Shown: positions 12,024 to 24,468 of the stretch, piece by piece
Numbering within the stretch: position 1 is the stretch's first letter
Layout: each line of letters opens with the position of its first letter
Assembly: GCF_932274485.2 (NCBI RefSeq)
Contig: NC_065886.2
Location: 42,085,501 to 42,149,500, forward strand
DNA from: Patella vulgata
Lineage: Eukaryota; Mollusca; Gastropoda; Patellidae
Length of the DNA: 64,000 nt
Direction of reading: 5' to 3'
The notes under the pieces: generated by a model
Seen by the model: only the letters and a program-made list of their open reading frames with translations
What the model was told of the DNA's origin: nothing
Databases searched by the model: none
Position numbers and translations under genes: made by a program

Positions 12024-12201
12024 AAGTTTAGTCTACAGTTAGATTAACAATGATGCTTGCTTCACAGCGTCGATACACTGCAGATCTCGCATAATAATCA
12101 AAATCTAGATAACATTAACTCGAGATGTCGAGAAAATTTACACAGGATGTCAAGATCTCGAGACCTTCTACAAAATTTTGCATGACCCCTATACGCTTCC
12201 G
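12024..12201 (-). repeat. right terminal inverted repeat of the 6.9-kb element
   Basis: Inverted copy of the left arm, lacking most of the CTCGAG units. The join with the next element at 12202 makes a near-palindrome of about 85 bases (12155-12243). Confidence 0.75.
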
Positions 12202-12203
12202 TA

Positions 12204-13672
12204 CGTATGTGGGTCATGCAAAATTTTGTAGAAGGTCTCGAGATCCTGCGATCCTATGATACTTTTTCGAAATCCCATGATCATCTGGTAATTTTCTCGA
12301 GATCTCAATTTAATGTTCTCGAAATCCCCAGATAATTTTCCTGAGATATTGACATCCTGTGTAAATTTTCTCGAGAATTCGAGTTAATATTCTAGAGATA
12401 TTGATATCCTATGTAAATTTTCTCGAGAATTCGAGTTAATTTTCTCGAGATATTGACATCCTATGTAAATTTTCTCGAGATCCCGAGTTAATATGAAACC
12501 TTATAATAGTGTTTCCACGTTGTGAAGCAACCATTGTCCCGATACTTCGCACCAAATTTGATAAAAAAAAAATACTCAAACATTTGTTACAAAAGAAAAC
12601 TGCTAACTAATGAAAGAATAAACGGACAATCGATAGGAAACCCATGATTTACACTAAATTTGAAATATGATTAAAATCGATTGGGTTCATCGTCTTACGG
12701 CCGCAATACTTCACACCAAATATGAAATTCAAAACCCTACCACGTTAGCTTTAATGTGTGAAGCTTTGAACTACAGACTTGCTTGTTAAATTATTTCAAT
12801 TTAATGTGTGGGCGACGTTTAATTGAAAATGTCATATTTTGTTTTAGAATAAAGCCAGACAGAGTGTTTATTGTCTTGTGGCACAAGTGCTTCGGAGCAG
12901 ATTTTAAATAAAAAATCTTGAAAAACTCTGGGCTCTAACGCGTTCACAGTTTTACCGGAAAGTAGGAATAACGCCATAACATAACTTCAGGGAGCGCTGC
13001 AAATCAATAAGGTTCATTGTTCCGCCGAGAATAAATAGGGTTCCTCTGCCTGTGACACTAATGATTCAAAAGAAATTTAAACGATAGTCACGCAAAGTGT
13101 GAAGATACGCCCACGCAGCATCTATGCATCAACAGCAGATTATTCGAAAGGAAAACTTGGTTGTTTAATAAATAGTATAAGGATCTAGCATTCATCAAGA
13201 AATCTAATCTCTATCGTGTTCGCGTGCTTGTTATCTCTCTGGGACAGAAATCTTATATTGCTGAAAATTAACAGGGGTCATCCTTGTCGCGGAACACTGA
13301 ATATCGAAAATCCGTTAAAACACAAAATTTGAAACAAAACCGTTAAAAACTGTAGGCTCTATCGTGCTATTAAGGTTTTCGGGAAAGTGTGTGTGTGTGT
13401 GGGGGGGGGGGGGTAAGCTCCGAAACAACAGGTTGTGGGGCGCTGAGAATACGTTAAAACTACGCGCACACATAAAAATACTCGAGTAAATTTACACAGG
13501 AGGGCAAGATCCCGAGAACATTAACTCGGATTCTCGAGATCGTTAACGCAGGATGGGAGATTCTTGAGAAATTTATTAGGGGATTTCGAGAACATTAAAT
13601 TGAGATCTCGAGAAAAGATCGCAGGATCTCGAGGTCTTCTACAAAATTTTGTATGACCCCTATACGCTTCCG
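12204..13672. mobile_element. 1.5-kb non-autonomous relative of the long-TIR element
   Basis: Its left arm (12204-12500) starts with a degraded end then GGGTCATGCAAAATTTTGTA, and its right arm (13480-13672) ends ATGACCCCTATACGCTTCCG. Both arms carry TTTTCTCGAGAT units. TA lies at both outer edges and the left TA is shared with the 6.9-kb element. The middle (12500-13480) is non-coding and holds diverged repeats of a unit mentioning 'cacaccaaatttgaaa' and a GT/G run at 13385-13414. Confidence 0.65.
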
Positions 13673-14084
13673 TAGAATTTGGAGAAATGTTTTTTGACAT
13701 TGGTTTGGCAAGATTGGTATTTGGAAATTTGTTGTTCGAGATTTGTTTTTCGTTGAATGTTTCTGATTAAATTTAAATGCATTTTTTTTATTTTCGAAAA
13801 TAAATTTTACCATTTATATTAAAATACAATAAAATTAAACTAAGATACAATTTACAAATCTGATATGACAAATTTTAATGTCTTATTTATAAAACAAAAA
13901 AATATTAATATTTAGTATACAAATATTAATATTTAGTATACGTAGTATACAAATGTTAATTTTATTATACATATGTCGAAATACGACAACAAATGAAGAA
14001 CTGAGGACTATGAATTAACACCCAAGAATTAATAACACGGAATAAAGAGTTGTTTGATCTTCCATACTGGAATAATGAAGACGG

Positions 14085-14222
14085 AAAAAAATTGAATTTC
14101 AACTGCCGAGGGTTCTTTTAGTGCACACCCGAACGTGTCCTGCATCGCTGACAAGGGAAAACCAAGCCGAAAAACCCCGATGAACTTTCGCGGCCAACAC
14201 CGAGATCGAACCCGGGACATAG
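14085..14222 (-). mobile_element. SINE S1, partial
   Basis: Body and B-box region of S1 in reverse orientation (CGAGATCGAACCCGGGAC at the right), with an internal deletion. A second tiny fragment of the same body is at 14448-14500. Confidence 0.65.
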
Positions 14223-14734
14223 TGAAACAGATTAGTCATCAGTATACCTATAAAAGAAAATTCGTTTTCGCATCATCCACTGAAAAAAACAAATGACTTA
14301 AATCTGAGGAGAAACATAGGCCTAATGCTATGATTGGGGCGCGGGAATGATAAATCAAGCAGGTTTTGTTTCCTTCACTTATTCTTCGCCGCGATGGGCG
14401 CCCAAGAAAAACCAGTGGATCAGAAGGCCAACAGCAAGCCTTTAAAAGTGTGCTATGAAGGAATTTAAAATCCAACTGGCAAGGGTTCTTTTAGACGGAT
14501 CGGAACGTCTTTTTAAAATCAAATATTAATTTTCATACGCCGATCTTGAAATGTGATTATGTATTGTCGTCCCCCGCACCCCCGCCCCCCCCCCCCCCGT
14601 CCGTCGTCCACAATTGCTTGTGGACGCTCTACAAGCTAAAATTTTGGTAAATATTCGTGATTTAGAGGCGGAAGGATAAAAATTAACAGGTTGCTTGGTT
14701 ACGTTGATGTGTACGGCGAATAGTTACATTTTTT

Positions 14735-14960
14735 TAGTATGGAACTTCAAGTTTGTGTATATCAAAATTTTGGTGGTCAACCTCATACAAATTTTGGTGC
14801 AAAGACATGGCCGTTTGTTTCTCCGTCTGTAATGAAAAGCATTCAGCCCAATGAAAATTTGGGGAAAAGTTGTGCCCGGGCTAAGAGACAAAAATCCGCA
14901 TTGAAGTCAATCGGGAAATTAATTGTTGTCTGCATCCATTTTGCTTAAATGGAGTGGCCT
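14735..14960 (+). repeat. interspersed repeat, copy upstream of NAXD
   Basis: Contains CTTCAAGTTTGTGTATATCA, AAAGACATGGCCGTTTGT and GCTAAGAGACAAAAATCCGC. Related copies are at 19995-20215 and, more weakly, 35750-35885. Type unknown. Confidence 0.55.
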
Positions 14961-15015
14961 CCCTTTTACCGTAAATTTATTTTTGTGAGCGGAAATTAAT
15001 GGTTAGTGCTAATGA

Positions 15016-15203
15016 TAAGGCCAGCTCAATTTTTGTCATAGGTCACGAGATGTAAACAGGGCTGGGGCTAATCCCAGCTCTAACCTAACCCTGGACCTAG
15101 CCCCAATGCTTACTCTAACCCTTACCTATAATCTCGCAAACAATCACTTGCCCCCTAACCATATTTACATCTCAACAACTGGACAAAAATTGAGCTGGCC
15201 TTA
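15016..15203. mobile_element. 188-bp TIR element (MITE-like) upstream of NAXD
   Basis: Both ends read TAAGGCCAGCTCAATTTTTG inward, a match of about 22 bases, with further weaker pairing (GAGATGTAAA). The middle has CTAACCCT-like repeats. It ends 138 bases before the NAXD start codon, so it lies in or next to the 5' untranslated or promoter region. Confidence 0.8.
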
Positions 15204-15341
15204 ACAAATAGATTTAGCCGTTTGTTTGTATGGTGTTTATTTTCTTTCCTGGTTAATCTAGACTATCAACAAGCGCCGTGTTGTGGAAGTTTTGAACGAA
15301 AATTTAAGGAATTCTAAAATCCATCACCAGCTGTTTTCACA

Positions 15342-15402
15342 ATGTTGTCTGTGAGTGGATGGTTGATGTATGCATTAAACAGAAGCAGATTGGTAGCACC
15401 AG
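15342..15402 (+). CDS. NAXD: NAXD exon 1, start codon and putative mitochondrial leader
   Basis: ATG at 15342 is followed by 20 codons ([20 protein letters not shown]) and one base, then GTAATG. The phase-1 end joins exactly to the two leading bases of the next exon, giving valine. Two arginines and no acidic residue fit a mitochondrial presequence. There is no homology support for such a leader, so the start is inferred from frame, splice site and position. It lies 139 bases downstream of a small TIR element. Confidence 0.7.
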
Positions 15403-18400
15403 GTAATGCTTAGTTCATCTACCGAATCCAAATAATTAAACACCAATTATTCGTCCCTTTTCTGTCTACATAAAGTTCCTTTACATAACAATAATAAAGC
15501 GAAAGTAGAACATAGAAAGGCCCAGGGGTCTCGAGGAATGGTAGGTATAATCTGACCATACCATCAGAAATGTTATTCTGTATAGATAGGCTACATGTGT
15601 AGAATATTATTTAGAAAAAACTGAATTTTCCTATAAATATTACCGTACATATTAAAGAAATATTTGAACATTTCACCATTATGTAGGCCTATTAATATAA
15701 GCTTATAACTTATAAGGTTCAAGATTTCACATTTTATTTGTATATTTAATTTCTTTACCGGTAGGCCTAATATATTTTGTAAAGCGCACTTTTTTTGTCC
15801 CATCCGAATGACTAGACAACTGTCCTTGTCAGACCCTCCGTCCTGCACCACTGACAAGGGGAAACCACGTTGGAAAATCCTGATGAACTACATTGAAATA
15901 GACAAAAATGGTTTTAAAAGCAAATGTAATATAGATGTATGTAAAGTGATTTATTTTCAATTTTTGAAAAAAATATTGTAATTTCTAATCAATTATATTC
16001 GGTGAAATACTTGAACAGTTCAACTTCAAATTCAACGGCATTCATTTACGTCTGCTTAGTGTATTCTACAACCGTCTTCATAAGCCCAGTTCGGAGCAAA
16101 ACAGTAGGACGTTAAACCCCATTTCATTTCATTTGTATTTTACAAGTTTTTAAAATTATTATTTTGTAGGATTGTGTTATAGGATATGTTTTTATTTTTT
16201 CATTACACTTGGCACCTGAAACAATAGAATACAGGATTTGTGTACTGATTATAAAATGTTAATTGTGTCTTAAATATTGGATATTGGGATCCAGGATATT
16301 GAGATTAGATATCATCTTTAGATAATCTCCTGTATTTGATTTAAAATAGGATTTGGCTATGTCGAATTTTGACAAATTTTCAATTCATCATATCTATGTG
16401 CATTGTAATGGATGAATCACAAATTTGAAACATTTTGATTATTGTTTACAGTTAGTTTTGGTTGTCATCGTTATACTTCTGCTGCCCAATCAGCACCAAA
16501 TGTTTTAATCGATATGGTTAAATCCTTTATACCACCTTTAACCTATGACCAACATAAAGGTCAATCAGGTCGTGTTGCTGTATTTGGTGGATGCCAAGAG
16601 TAAGTTGGTTGTTTTTATTAAACTATTAACAGAATTACTTTAATAAATAAAATTTATAAAAATTAATAAGCAGACTAGCGGCTAAATGAATAATCTTATT
16701 TACAGCAGTAGGAAATGGAACCGAATTTAGCACCATATTCCAGACTAAAAGACAAATACAGACTTTGCTGCTAAAAATCATATCCGATCAAAAATGAATC
16801 AAACAGAAGTAATGACCATCTGTGTTCCCATTTTATTTGATTCCATGCAGCCATGCAGGTTTTTTTTTTAGTTTGTAAATCAACGTCTAAATGATGCATC
16901 ATTTTTATCCACAAGCAATCCTCAAGCTTAATTTCGGGTCTTGGCAGAGTGAGGGCTGTGAGAAAAAACAACTAGATAGGACAGGAACCTGACGTACAAG
17001 CTTGGCGCAGACGCTAGGCCACTTAACAACACCCAATCCTAAGTAAATCGGAACAACCCACTATTCTTTGTCGAATATCATTTGCCTATATTTATTGTCC
17101 CCCGCCTTTTGAAGAAAATGTTACCGGGGTCGTGAATTATAAAAGATAATCCTGACTCTTTAGACAGCGTACAACAGGAGTGAGATTTCAGTCTGTGGGG
17201 AAAGAAACAAAACATGTGACATTAGGTTTAGATTTTATTGAGCTGGCTGGGTGACAAACACAATGCACTCTGGGAAAAGATTTACCTTGTAACAATTGTC
17301 TCAATTACAATAAACATTTTATAATATGAACACTCATATAAATAAACTATTCTAGGCCTACGTCAAACAGAAACACTAATTAGCAACATTGCAGCCGTAA
17401 TGTTGGAAAATGAATAGCATGAATATGATCTTTTGGGCCAATTAAAACATACTAGTAATAGTACTGAACTAAGACAATGACATGATATTAATTACTTATG
17501 TTGTATGGCGAGGCCTAATATTACAAAGATGGCTGCCATGACAAAAAACATGTGCTCTGTAAGGTTTCTAGGTATTTCAACTAAGGCTGCTCAATACTTA
17601 AAATACTGGCTATAGCAATATCAATAAGAATTATCATGAACACCTATTAGTTCTTTTAATACAAGTTATAGTAATGGTAAACTAAATAATTACCTGTGGG
17701 GAAAGAAACAAAACATGTGACATTAGGTTTAGATTTTATTTAGCTGGTTGGGTGACAGACACAATGCACTCTGGGAAAGGATTATCTCCCCTTATCAACC
17801 CTTGCAAAACTGTAGTTGTCTCCCTTCTACCATTAGCCTAACTCAAAATAATACCCCCCTATTCTCACTCCGTCACAAAAGCAGGGGACTATTAAAATGG
17901 GTCTGTTTGTCTGCCTGTCTGTCTATCTGGCACTCTTTTTTTAGGACACAATAACTCTCCTTCTAATTGAGCTAGAATGTTCAAACTTGATGTAGATGTT
18001 CATTAAGTGAATGTCTTGACTGAGTTTAATGATTAGCATTTCCTGCTAAAGCTAAGCAGAGACCAGCAATTTCATTGGTCAGTGCTTTAGGACAAGATAA
18101 CTTTGATTCTATCTCACAGAGAGTGATGAAACTTAGTATATAGTTAATAATCAGTTTGATTGCTCGATACTTTTGAAAAAGATGGGGGGTTGGATGGCCG
18201 AATGGTTAGCACAGGTGTGCTGTATCATAAGGCCTGTCATTGAGTCAACTGGCGTGGTTTTGAATCCCCGGTTGTACGTGACAAGGAGTAGGGTCGCCTG
18301 TTCAACCTCGTGGGTTTTCTCCGGGTCCCCCAGTTTCCTTCCACTGCTAAATTAAGACCCCTACGCGCAAGCGAATTATTGAAATAAAATTAAACCATGT

Positions 18401-19818
18401 GTTATTCCCGAAATGACCTAGTTTGTGTCGAGTGGTCGTTTAACCCCATTTCTCTCTCTCTCTCCCTCTTGAAAAAGATAAATTGTGCAATTGAATAATA
18501 TGTGTCATCTATTTATTTTGGGATTTTGGCTGGGGACATCAGCCTCACTGTTTGCTTGTTAAAATTATTGCAGATATACTGGTGCTCCATATTTTGCAGC
18601 CATTTCAGCTCTTAAACTTGTAAGTTTTTCATACAAATTTTACAAATGGTACACCAGTCTAATTGTAAAACAATGATTGGATGAGCACTGGTTATTGGTT
18701 TGTAATAGCTTAGTTACTTCATTTATTCTTATATGGCAATGGGTCCATCTTTAAGACAGAATATTAATAGATAAAATATTATGTCACTTTATTAATGGTT
18801 GCTAGATTAATTCATTAATTTTTAGATTGGTTTTAATTCTTTCAATATTATTGCTAATTGTTTATAACTCTGATTGGATATTTTACAGGGCGCTGATTTA
18901 TCTCATGTTTTTTGTACTCAAGAAGCAGCTACAGTTATTAAATCTTATAGTCCAGAACTTATTGTACATCCTATTATGTAAGTATAGATACATTAAACTA
19001 TTCACATACAGGTAGTCATCAATTGGGTTTAACTTCCACTAGACGCAATCTATGGACCCTAACTTGCTTTCACTCTGGAGTGAAAAGAGAGGACGAGGAG
19101 AAAACCCATGATGATGGGCAGGCGATCCAAACCACCACTTAACTCAACATATTTGTCTTCAAGATTTTAGTTTCTTGCACAAGAAGCATGTTTTATTTAT
19201 ACATTAGTGAAATGTACGTGACAACTGTCTGCAGAAAGAATGTCCCCTCCCCCCGCACGCCTCTACTAAAACATTCTATGTGCTTTATTTTATCTATCAA
19301 AATTTGTTTATTCGTCTGATTTAGAATAATATAACATCTTCAAACTATTGCCCATTTTTTCAGTAATTCTGATAATTTGTCAACTACAAGTGAGGAAACA
19401 TCAAAATGGTTAGAAAGAATGCATGCTGTTATTTTAGGTCCAGGATTAGGTAGAGATATAAATACTTTAAAATATGCTGAGGTAAGTTGACCATTGTACT
19501 TCTTGTTATATTATGGGGTTTTGATACGCTTACATATTTTGAGACACAGTTATAAAACACAACGATATATAAAAAAAATATTTATGACTTCCAAGAACCA
19601 AACATGTCACAATTATATATCTGACAAAAAGGGTTGACTATCTCTATTCCTTCTGCCTCAAATCTTGAGTATTCACCAAAATCTGGCAGAAAATGTAAAT
19701 TCAAACTCTCTTCTTGATTCTGGGATAAAAGTCAACAAAAATTTTCCATGCAAAAGGGGGGAAAGAGAATTGTTATAAATAGACAGGAGGAATGGTGGCA
19801 GTCCATCATTAAATTTAT

Positions 19819-19865
<47 letters not shown>

Positions 19866-22800
19866 CCTCCCTCCCTCTCCCCTTTTCTCCCCTTTTGCAT
19901 GGCCATTTTAGTTGATTTTTTGGTCTAAAATCAAAGAAGAGAGTTTGGATTAACATGAAAGGATAAAAGAGATTGATTCCATCTGGGTGATATGTTTGGC
20001 GGATAGTTACATAGTATATTACTTCAAGTTTGTGTATCTCAAAATTTCACTGGTCAATATTATAAAAATTTTGGAACAAAGACATGGCCATTTGTAGCTC
20101 TGTCTGAAGTGAAAAGTGTTAGTCAAAAGTTGCAGCCAGGCAAAGAGACTAGAATTAACATTGAAGTTAACAGGGAAATTAATGGTGGTCTGCCCCCGAA
20201 TAATCATTTGAGTTTATCTCCCTTTAATGTCCCCTCTATAGCTAAATATTTTCTGTGACTAAAAATCTCTGAGTTGCTATTGGAATATAAGCTTAAAGAT
20301 ACATTATGTAAGATTTAGATAAAGAACTAGCCATTCTTGCTATAATAATTCGAAAGTAGATGATGTAAAATGAATAATTTGAAAATTTCATTGAAATTAC
20401 TATATTGCAAGCGAAGATATTAGCCTTTGAAGGTTTGACAGACATGTGCAATAATTTCAACCACCGTACTGGTTGATCGAAGCTACGTCGCGGTCCTCCA
20501 TATTTGATTAAATATTGCTGAACCATTCTAATCTATTTAATATCGGAGAAAACTGATGCCATCTAGAGTTGATTAAGGCCTGGGTCAGTTAATTAATGTC
20601 TAATTAATACTTTAGAAAACACTTCAGACCTAAAGAAAGACCTGCAATAGGCAGATTTAGCTCTTGCATAATGCATGTTTAACAGTTATCCTAATATTAG
20701 AAAGCACAGCTTTAGTATAATAAATACTTTTAATTTTTTGCAGGCAATAATAAAAATAGCTAAAGAAAAATGTCTTCCAATAGTCATAGATGCAGTAAGT
20801 AAAATGCTTTTTTTAAGATAATTTTCTTGAATTAACAAATCAGAGAAATTTTCCACTATGACACTTGGATAATCTAGAGCATTAGTCCTATATTTTTGTT
20901 GAGCAATCAATAGGGCTTCAAAACATTTTGTCACCAGTATAGTCCCACAATTTGATTGGGAAGATGTAGATTTCAACCATTTCCTTCAACTGCTAAGACA
21001 TGTCTAAAAGCTCTTTATTGGATAATGACACCAAGGTGAAAAACAATCAGTTGAAATTGAACTTTAAAAATAATTGTAAATCATTTTGCTTTTTATTGAT
21101 AATTTACTTTTTTATTAATTTTCTGCCAATATTCTTCATTTATTATTCTTGTTTAATTTGACAGGATGGACTCTTCCTTATCACACAAAAACCTGAACTT
21201 GTCAAAGGATATAAACGTGCCATTTTAACACCAAATGTTGCAGAGTTTTCAAGATTATATGAAAAAGTGGTATTAATTACTTCATTATATTATCATATTG
21301 TTAAAAGAAAATAAGATTATTGGTTTTAATGGTCAGTAGACCTTTGAGAGAAACAAGGCTATATAAGAAAACAATTCTGGTTCTCATCTACCACTACATC
21401 ACTTGAAAAAGGATGCATTACTTATGTTGAACCATAGAATGTTATGTTTGTGTTAAAGGGACAATAACACTCTTGCTGGCTTGAAAGCTCCAGAAAATAA
21501 ATAATATCTCTATCTAAGTACTAGATGTTTAAGTGTCCTACCTGTTGTGTAAATTATCCATTACATCCTATTTTACTTGTCCAGAGGGTTCGAAAATATT
21601 TTTAAATTGAAGTTTCATTTGAAAAGGTTTACGTTAGACGTTTCAAACCATTATGTTTAATTTTTCAAAATTTTTAAATAAGGTGTGTTAAGATGAAATT
21701 TGTATCATCAATTAATTGAAATATCCTAAAATAGTACAATTTGTTGACCAGAATAAATATTGGGACATATTATTCAGTTACAACAAGAGTGGTATTGAGC
21801 CTTTAAGCCATTTACCCACATGAATGTTTGACAAAGTAAAGACATAAAATAAAAATTCTTGTTTTTTGAAGGATTTTCTAAGAACCAGAATACAGAATAT
21901 TTATTTTGTATGGACCAAATATACAAATATATGAATTCTCACCAGAGCCCACGATTATTTTGTACTGGAGTTCCCTCCCCTTGATTAAAAACACCAACCT
22001 TAATCCTACTATGACTATTAATAGCATTTCTTTCTAATAAAATTTGTATTAAAGGGGAGTATAAATTTGTTCAACCATCTTGATATTAATAATTCTATGT
22101 ATTTCAAAAGTTTGATTTAAACTATTTTGTATGATTAGTATGATAATTTTGTACAGTTTGGTGAAAAGCCACCAGAAAATGAGCCAGTTATATGTGTGAA
22201 GTCATTAGCAGAAAGATTAGGCAATATTACAATTGTACAGAAAGGATTCAGTGATGTCATGTCAGATGGTGACAAAGGTATTTATCTTTATGTATTCGTA
22301 TTTAAGGGGAATACATAATGTCATCATTTGTGTCCGTCAGTCCATTCGATTTTTTAAAATTTCCTGTAAGAATTCTACATACAGGATTCTTGGCCAATTT
22401 GTTTTCAAAATTGTTGTGATTGTTACTGTGCATAAAGAATGATCCCATCACTATCCTGGAGTAACTTGATTCTTATGTCCTTTAATTGAAGAGTTCTGTA
22501 GATGATAGCTGTTGGGCAAAAGAGGGGATAGGTGGATTGGGTTGGTTGTGGGGTAGCTAGCTGGCATAATTGAAGTCGATAAAGAATATTTTTTTAAAAA
22601 AAATACTTATTGAACACGCTAGAAACTACAGTTTTTAACAGATTTTTTAAAATTTTGGATTAAAGCTTTGCAGTCATGAGAGGATGAACCCTATTGATTT
22701 TTTATGTTCCATTACTTATCCCCTGTAGGCTGAAAACTGGCCACAGTTTTAAACATTCTTTGTGGTCCTGATTGGACGACCCCTGTCAATACTCAGTGCT

Positions 22801-24427
22801 CCACAACTTCAGATCCTGAATTATCCCCCAATTTGCCAAAAACCTTGTTTTTAGCAGATTTTTCCCAAGCTTGAAGGTATAAATTACATATCCTTGTCAA
22901 ATTTGGTAAACAAACAAGTTTTCTTTTCAGATGAGCTGCTGTCTATGGCTATCTTCTTTTTTCTTTAAAACAAAGCTACTGTGTGACCATATTTCCACCA
23001 TTTGCATGTATATCTTTTTACAATTCTCTGTCAGATTTATAGTCAATAAATATAGTATTTGTAAAATTTGGATTAACAAAAGATGTATTATGAAATTATA
23101 CAGCATTTTCTTCCTTCTCGGGCTTCTCTAGGGAATTACAATGATAAGAATAGGTTTCATTCATGAATCTGGCTACGGAAATTGTCTATGATTATCCTGT
23201 GTGAAATGTAATTGATTATTAAGATAAGTAAGTGTTCTATGATCTGTGTGGGCCGTGACGCTATATTTGTCATGATGTATCATCTCGATCAGTTGGCTAA
23301 TAGTTAACAATAGCAGGAACAAGGCGTCAAGAAGAGTTTGTGATGTAGCAATGTCTTTGATTGTGTAATGATAAGCCATACATTGATGATTTAGCCAGTG
23401 GTTATGTCTGTTATTATTATCAACAGCGATACAATCCGTCTGCCCTTTTTATATTAAAATAGATCAATAACTTCTTATTTAACCTCTTTGATGTTTTTAT
23501 AGGAAGTTTATTTTTTGACCATTAGTTAAGTTGTTGATTTTTTTATAGAGGTTATTTCCATTGCTTTATATTGTTTAATCATTTAGTTTGATTTGTATCC
23601 TTTTTGATGGTAAAATAGAATTTCATTTTGTGATAATTTTAGACTTTTTTAATCTCACTCCCGCCTACAACCATCAGTCTTTGGTTCACCTTTCTTGTTA
23701 GTGCAAAAAAAGACTACAATAATTCCTCATAAAATTCATATATATTTTTTTAAACTGATTTAGATATCTCATTCCGATGAAAGATTATTGATTTTGGATA
23801 GTAACTTCCAGAGTTATTCCACTTTCTTAGCACCATAGAAGCATCAATTATGATCTGATGTTTCTGAAAATTATATTGATTACCTGATCATTGATTTTCA
23901 ACATTTTTCAATAAATCTCTGATAAGAACTTCCAGAGTTATTGCTCTTTGTAAGCACCTAAGATGCTTGAATTATGATCCAATCTTTTTTTTTAATTTAA
24001 ATTTGCTGTCTGTCTTATTTAAAAGAAGACTCATATTGATTTACAGTGATTTTTCTATAATAACTTTCAGAGTTATTCTCCTTTGTTATGAAATCTTGTT
24101 AGCACCTTAGAATTTTATTGTGATCTGATCATTTTGAACTCTTTACTTGTGGGTGGGGGGGTGGTGGTGGTTGGATGGCCGAATGGTTACCACGTGCACA
24201 CGTGCGTGCTGTATCATAAGGCTTGTCATTGAGTCAACTGGCGTGGTTTCGAATCCCCGGTTGTACGTGACAAGGAGTAGGGTTGCCTGTCCAACCTCGT
24301 GGGTTTTCTCCGGGTCCTCCGGTTTCCTCCCACTGCTAAAGACCCATATGCGCAAGCGAATTATTGAAATAAAATTAAACCATATGTTAGTCCCGAAATG
24401 ACCCAGTTTGTGTCAAGTGGACGTTAA

Positions 24428-24468
<41 letters not shown>

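Larger units (their letters stand above)
5261..12201. mobile_element. 6.9-kb DNA transposon with long CTCGAG-rich terminal inverted repeats
   Basis: The left end (5261-5587) starts CTGAAGCGTATAGGGGTCAT. The right end, read inward from 12201, starts CGGAAGCGTATAGGGGTCAT. Both then run through CTCGAG-type motifs into the same 128-base block (left about 5458-5587, right about 12024-12151), with two differences by eye. The left arm carries extra CTCGAG units, so the arms are unequal. TA lies just outside both ends, consistent with a TA target duplication. No transposase was recognised, so the superfamily is unassigned. It carries the decayed HECT gene and later insertions (SINEs, a satellite-type element). 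Two unrelated solo ends facing each other is possible but less simple. Confidence 0.7.
17094..18560 (+). mobile_element. satellite-type element (copy 2), interrupted twice
   Basis: The first 22 bases (17094-17115) match the element start. The element resumes at about 17873 with AAGCAGGGGACTATTAAAAT. The 750 bases between are an insertion. A second interruption is the S2 SINE at 18184-18468. The end ATCAGCCTCACTGTTTGCTT stops at about 18560, 14 bases before NAXD exon 3. Confidence 0.7.

Noticed and set aside
24147-24401. Open frames across the S2 SINEs on both strands (also 2437-2709, 3530-3736, 18173-18355)
   Set aside because: They are shadows of SINE sequence, which is not protein coding.
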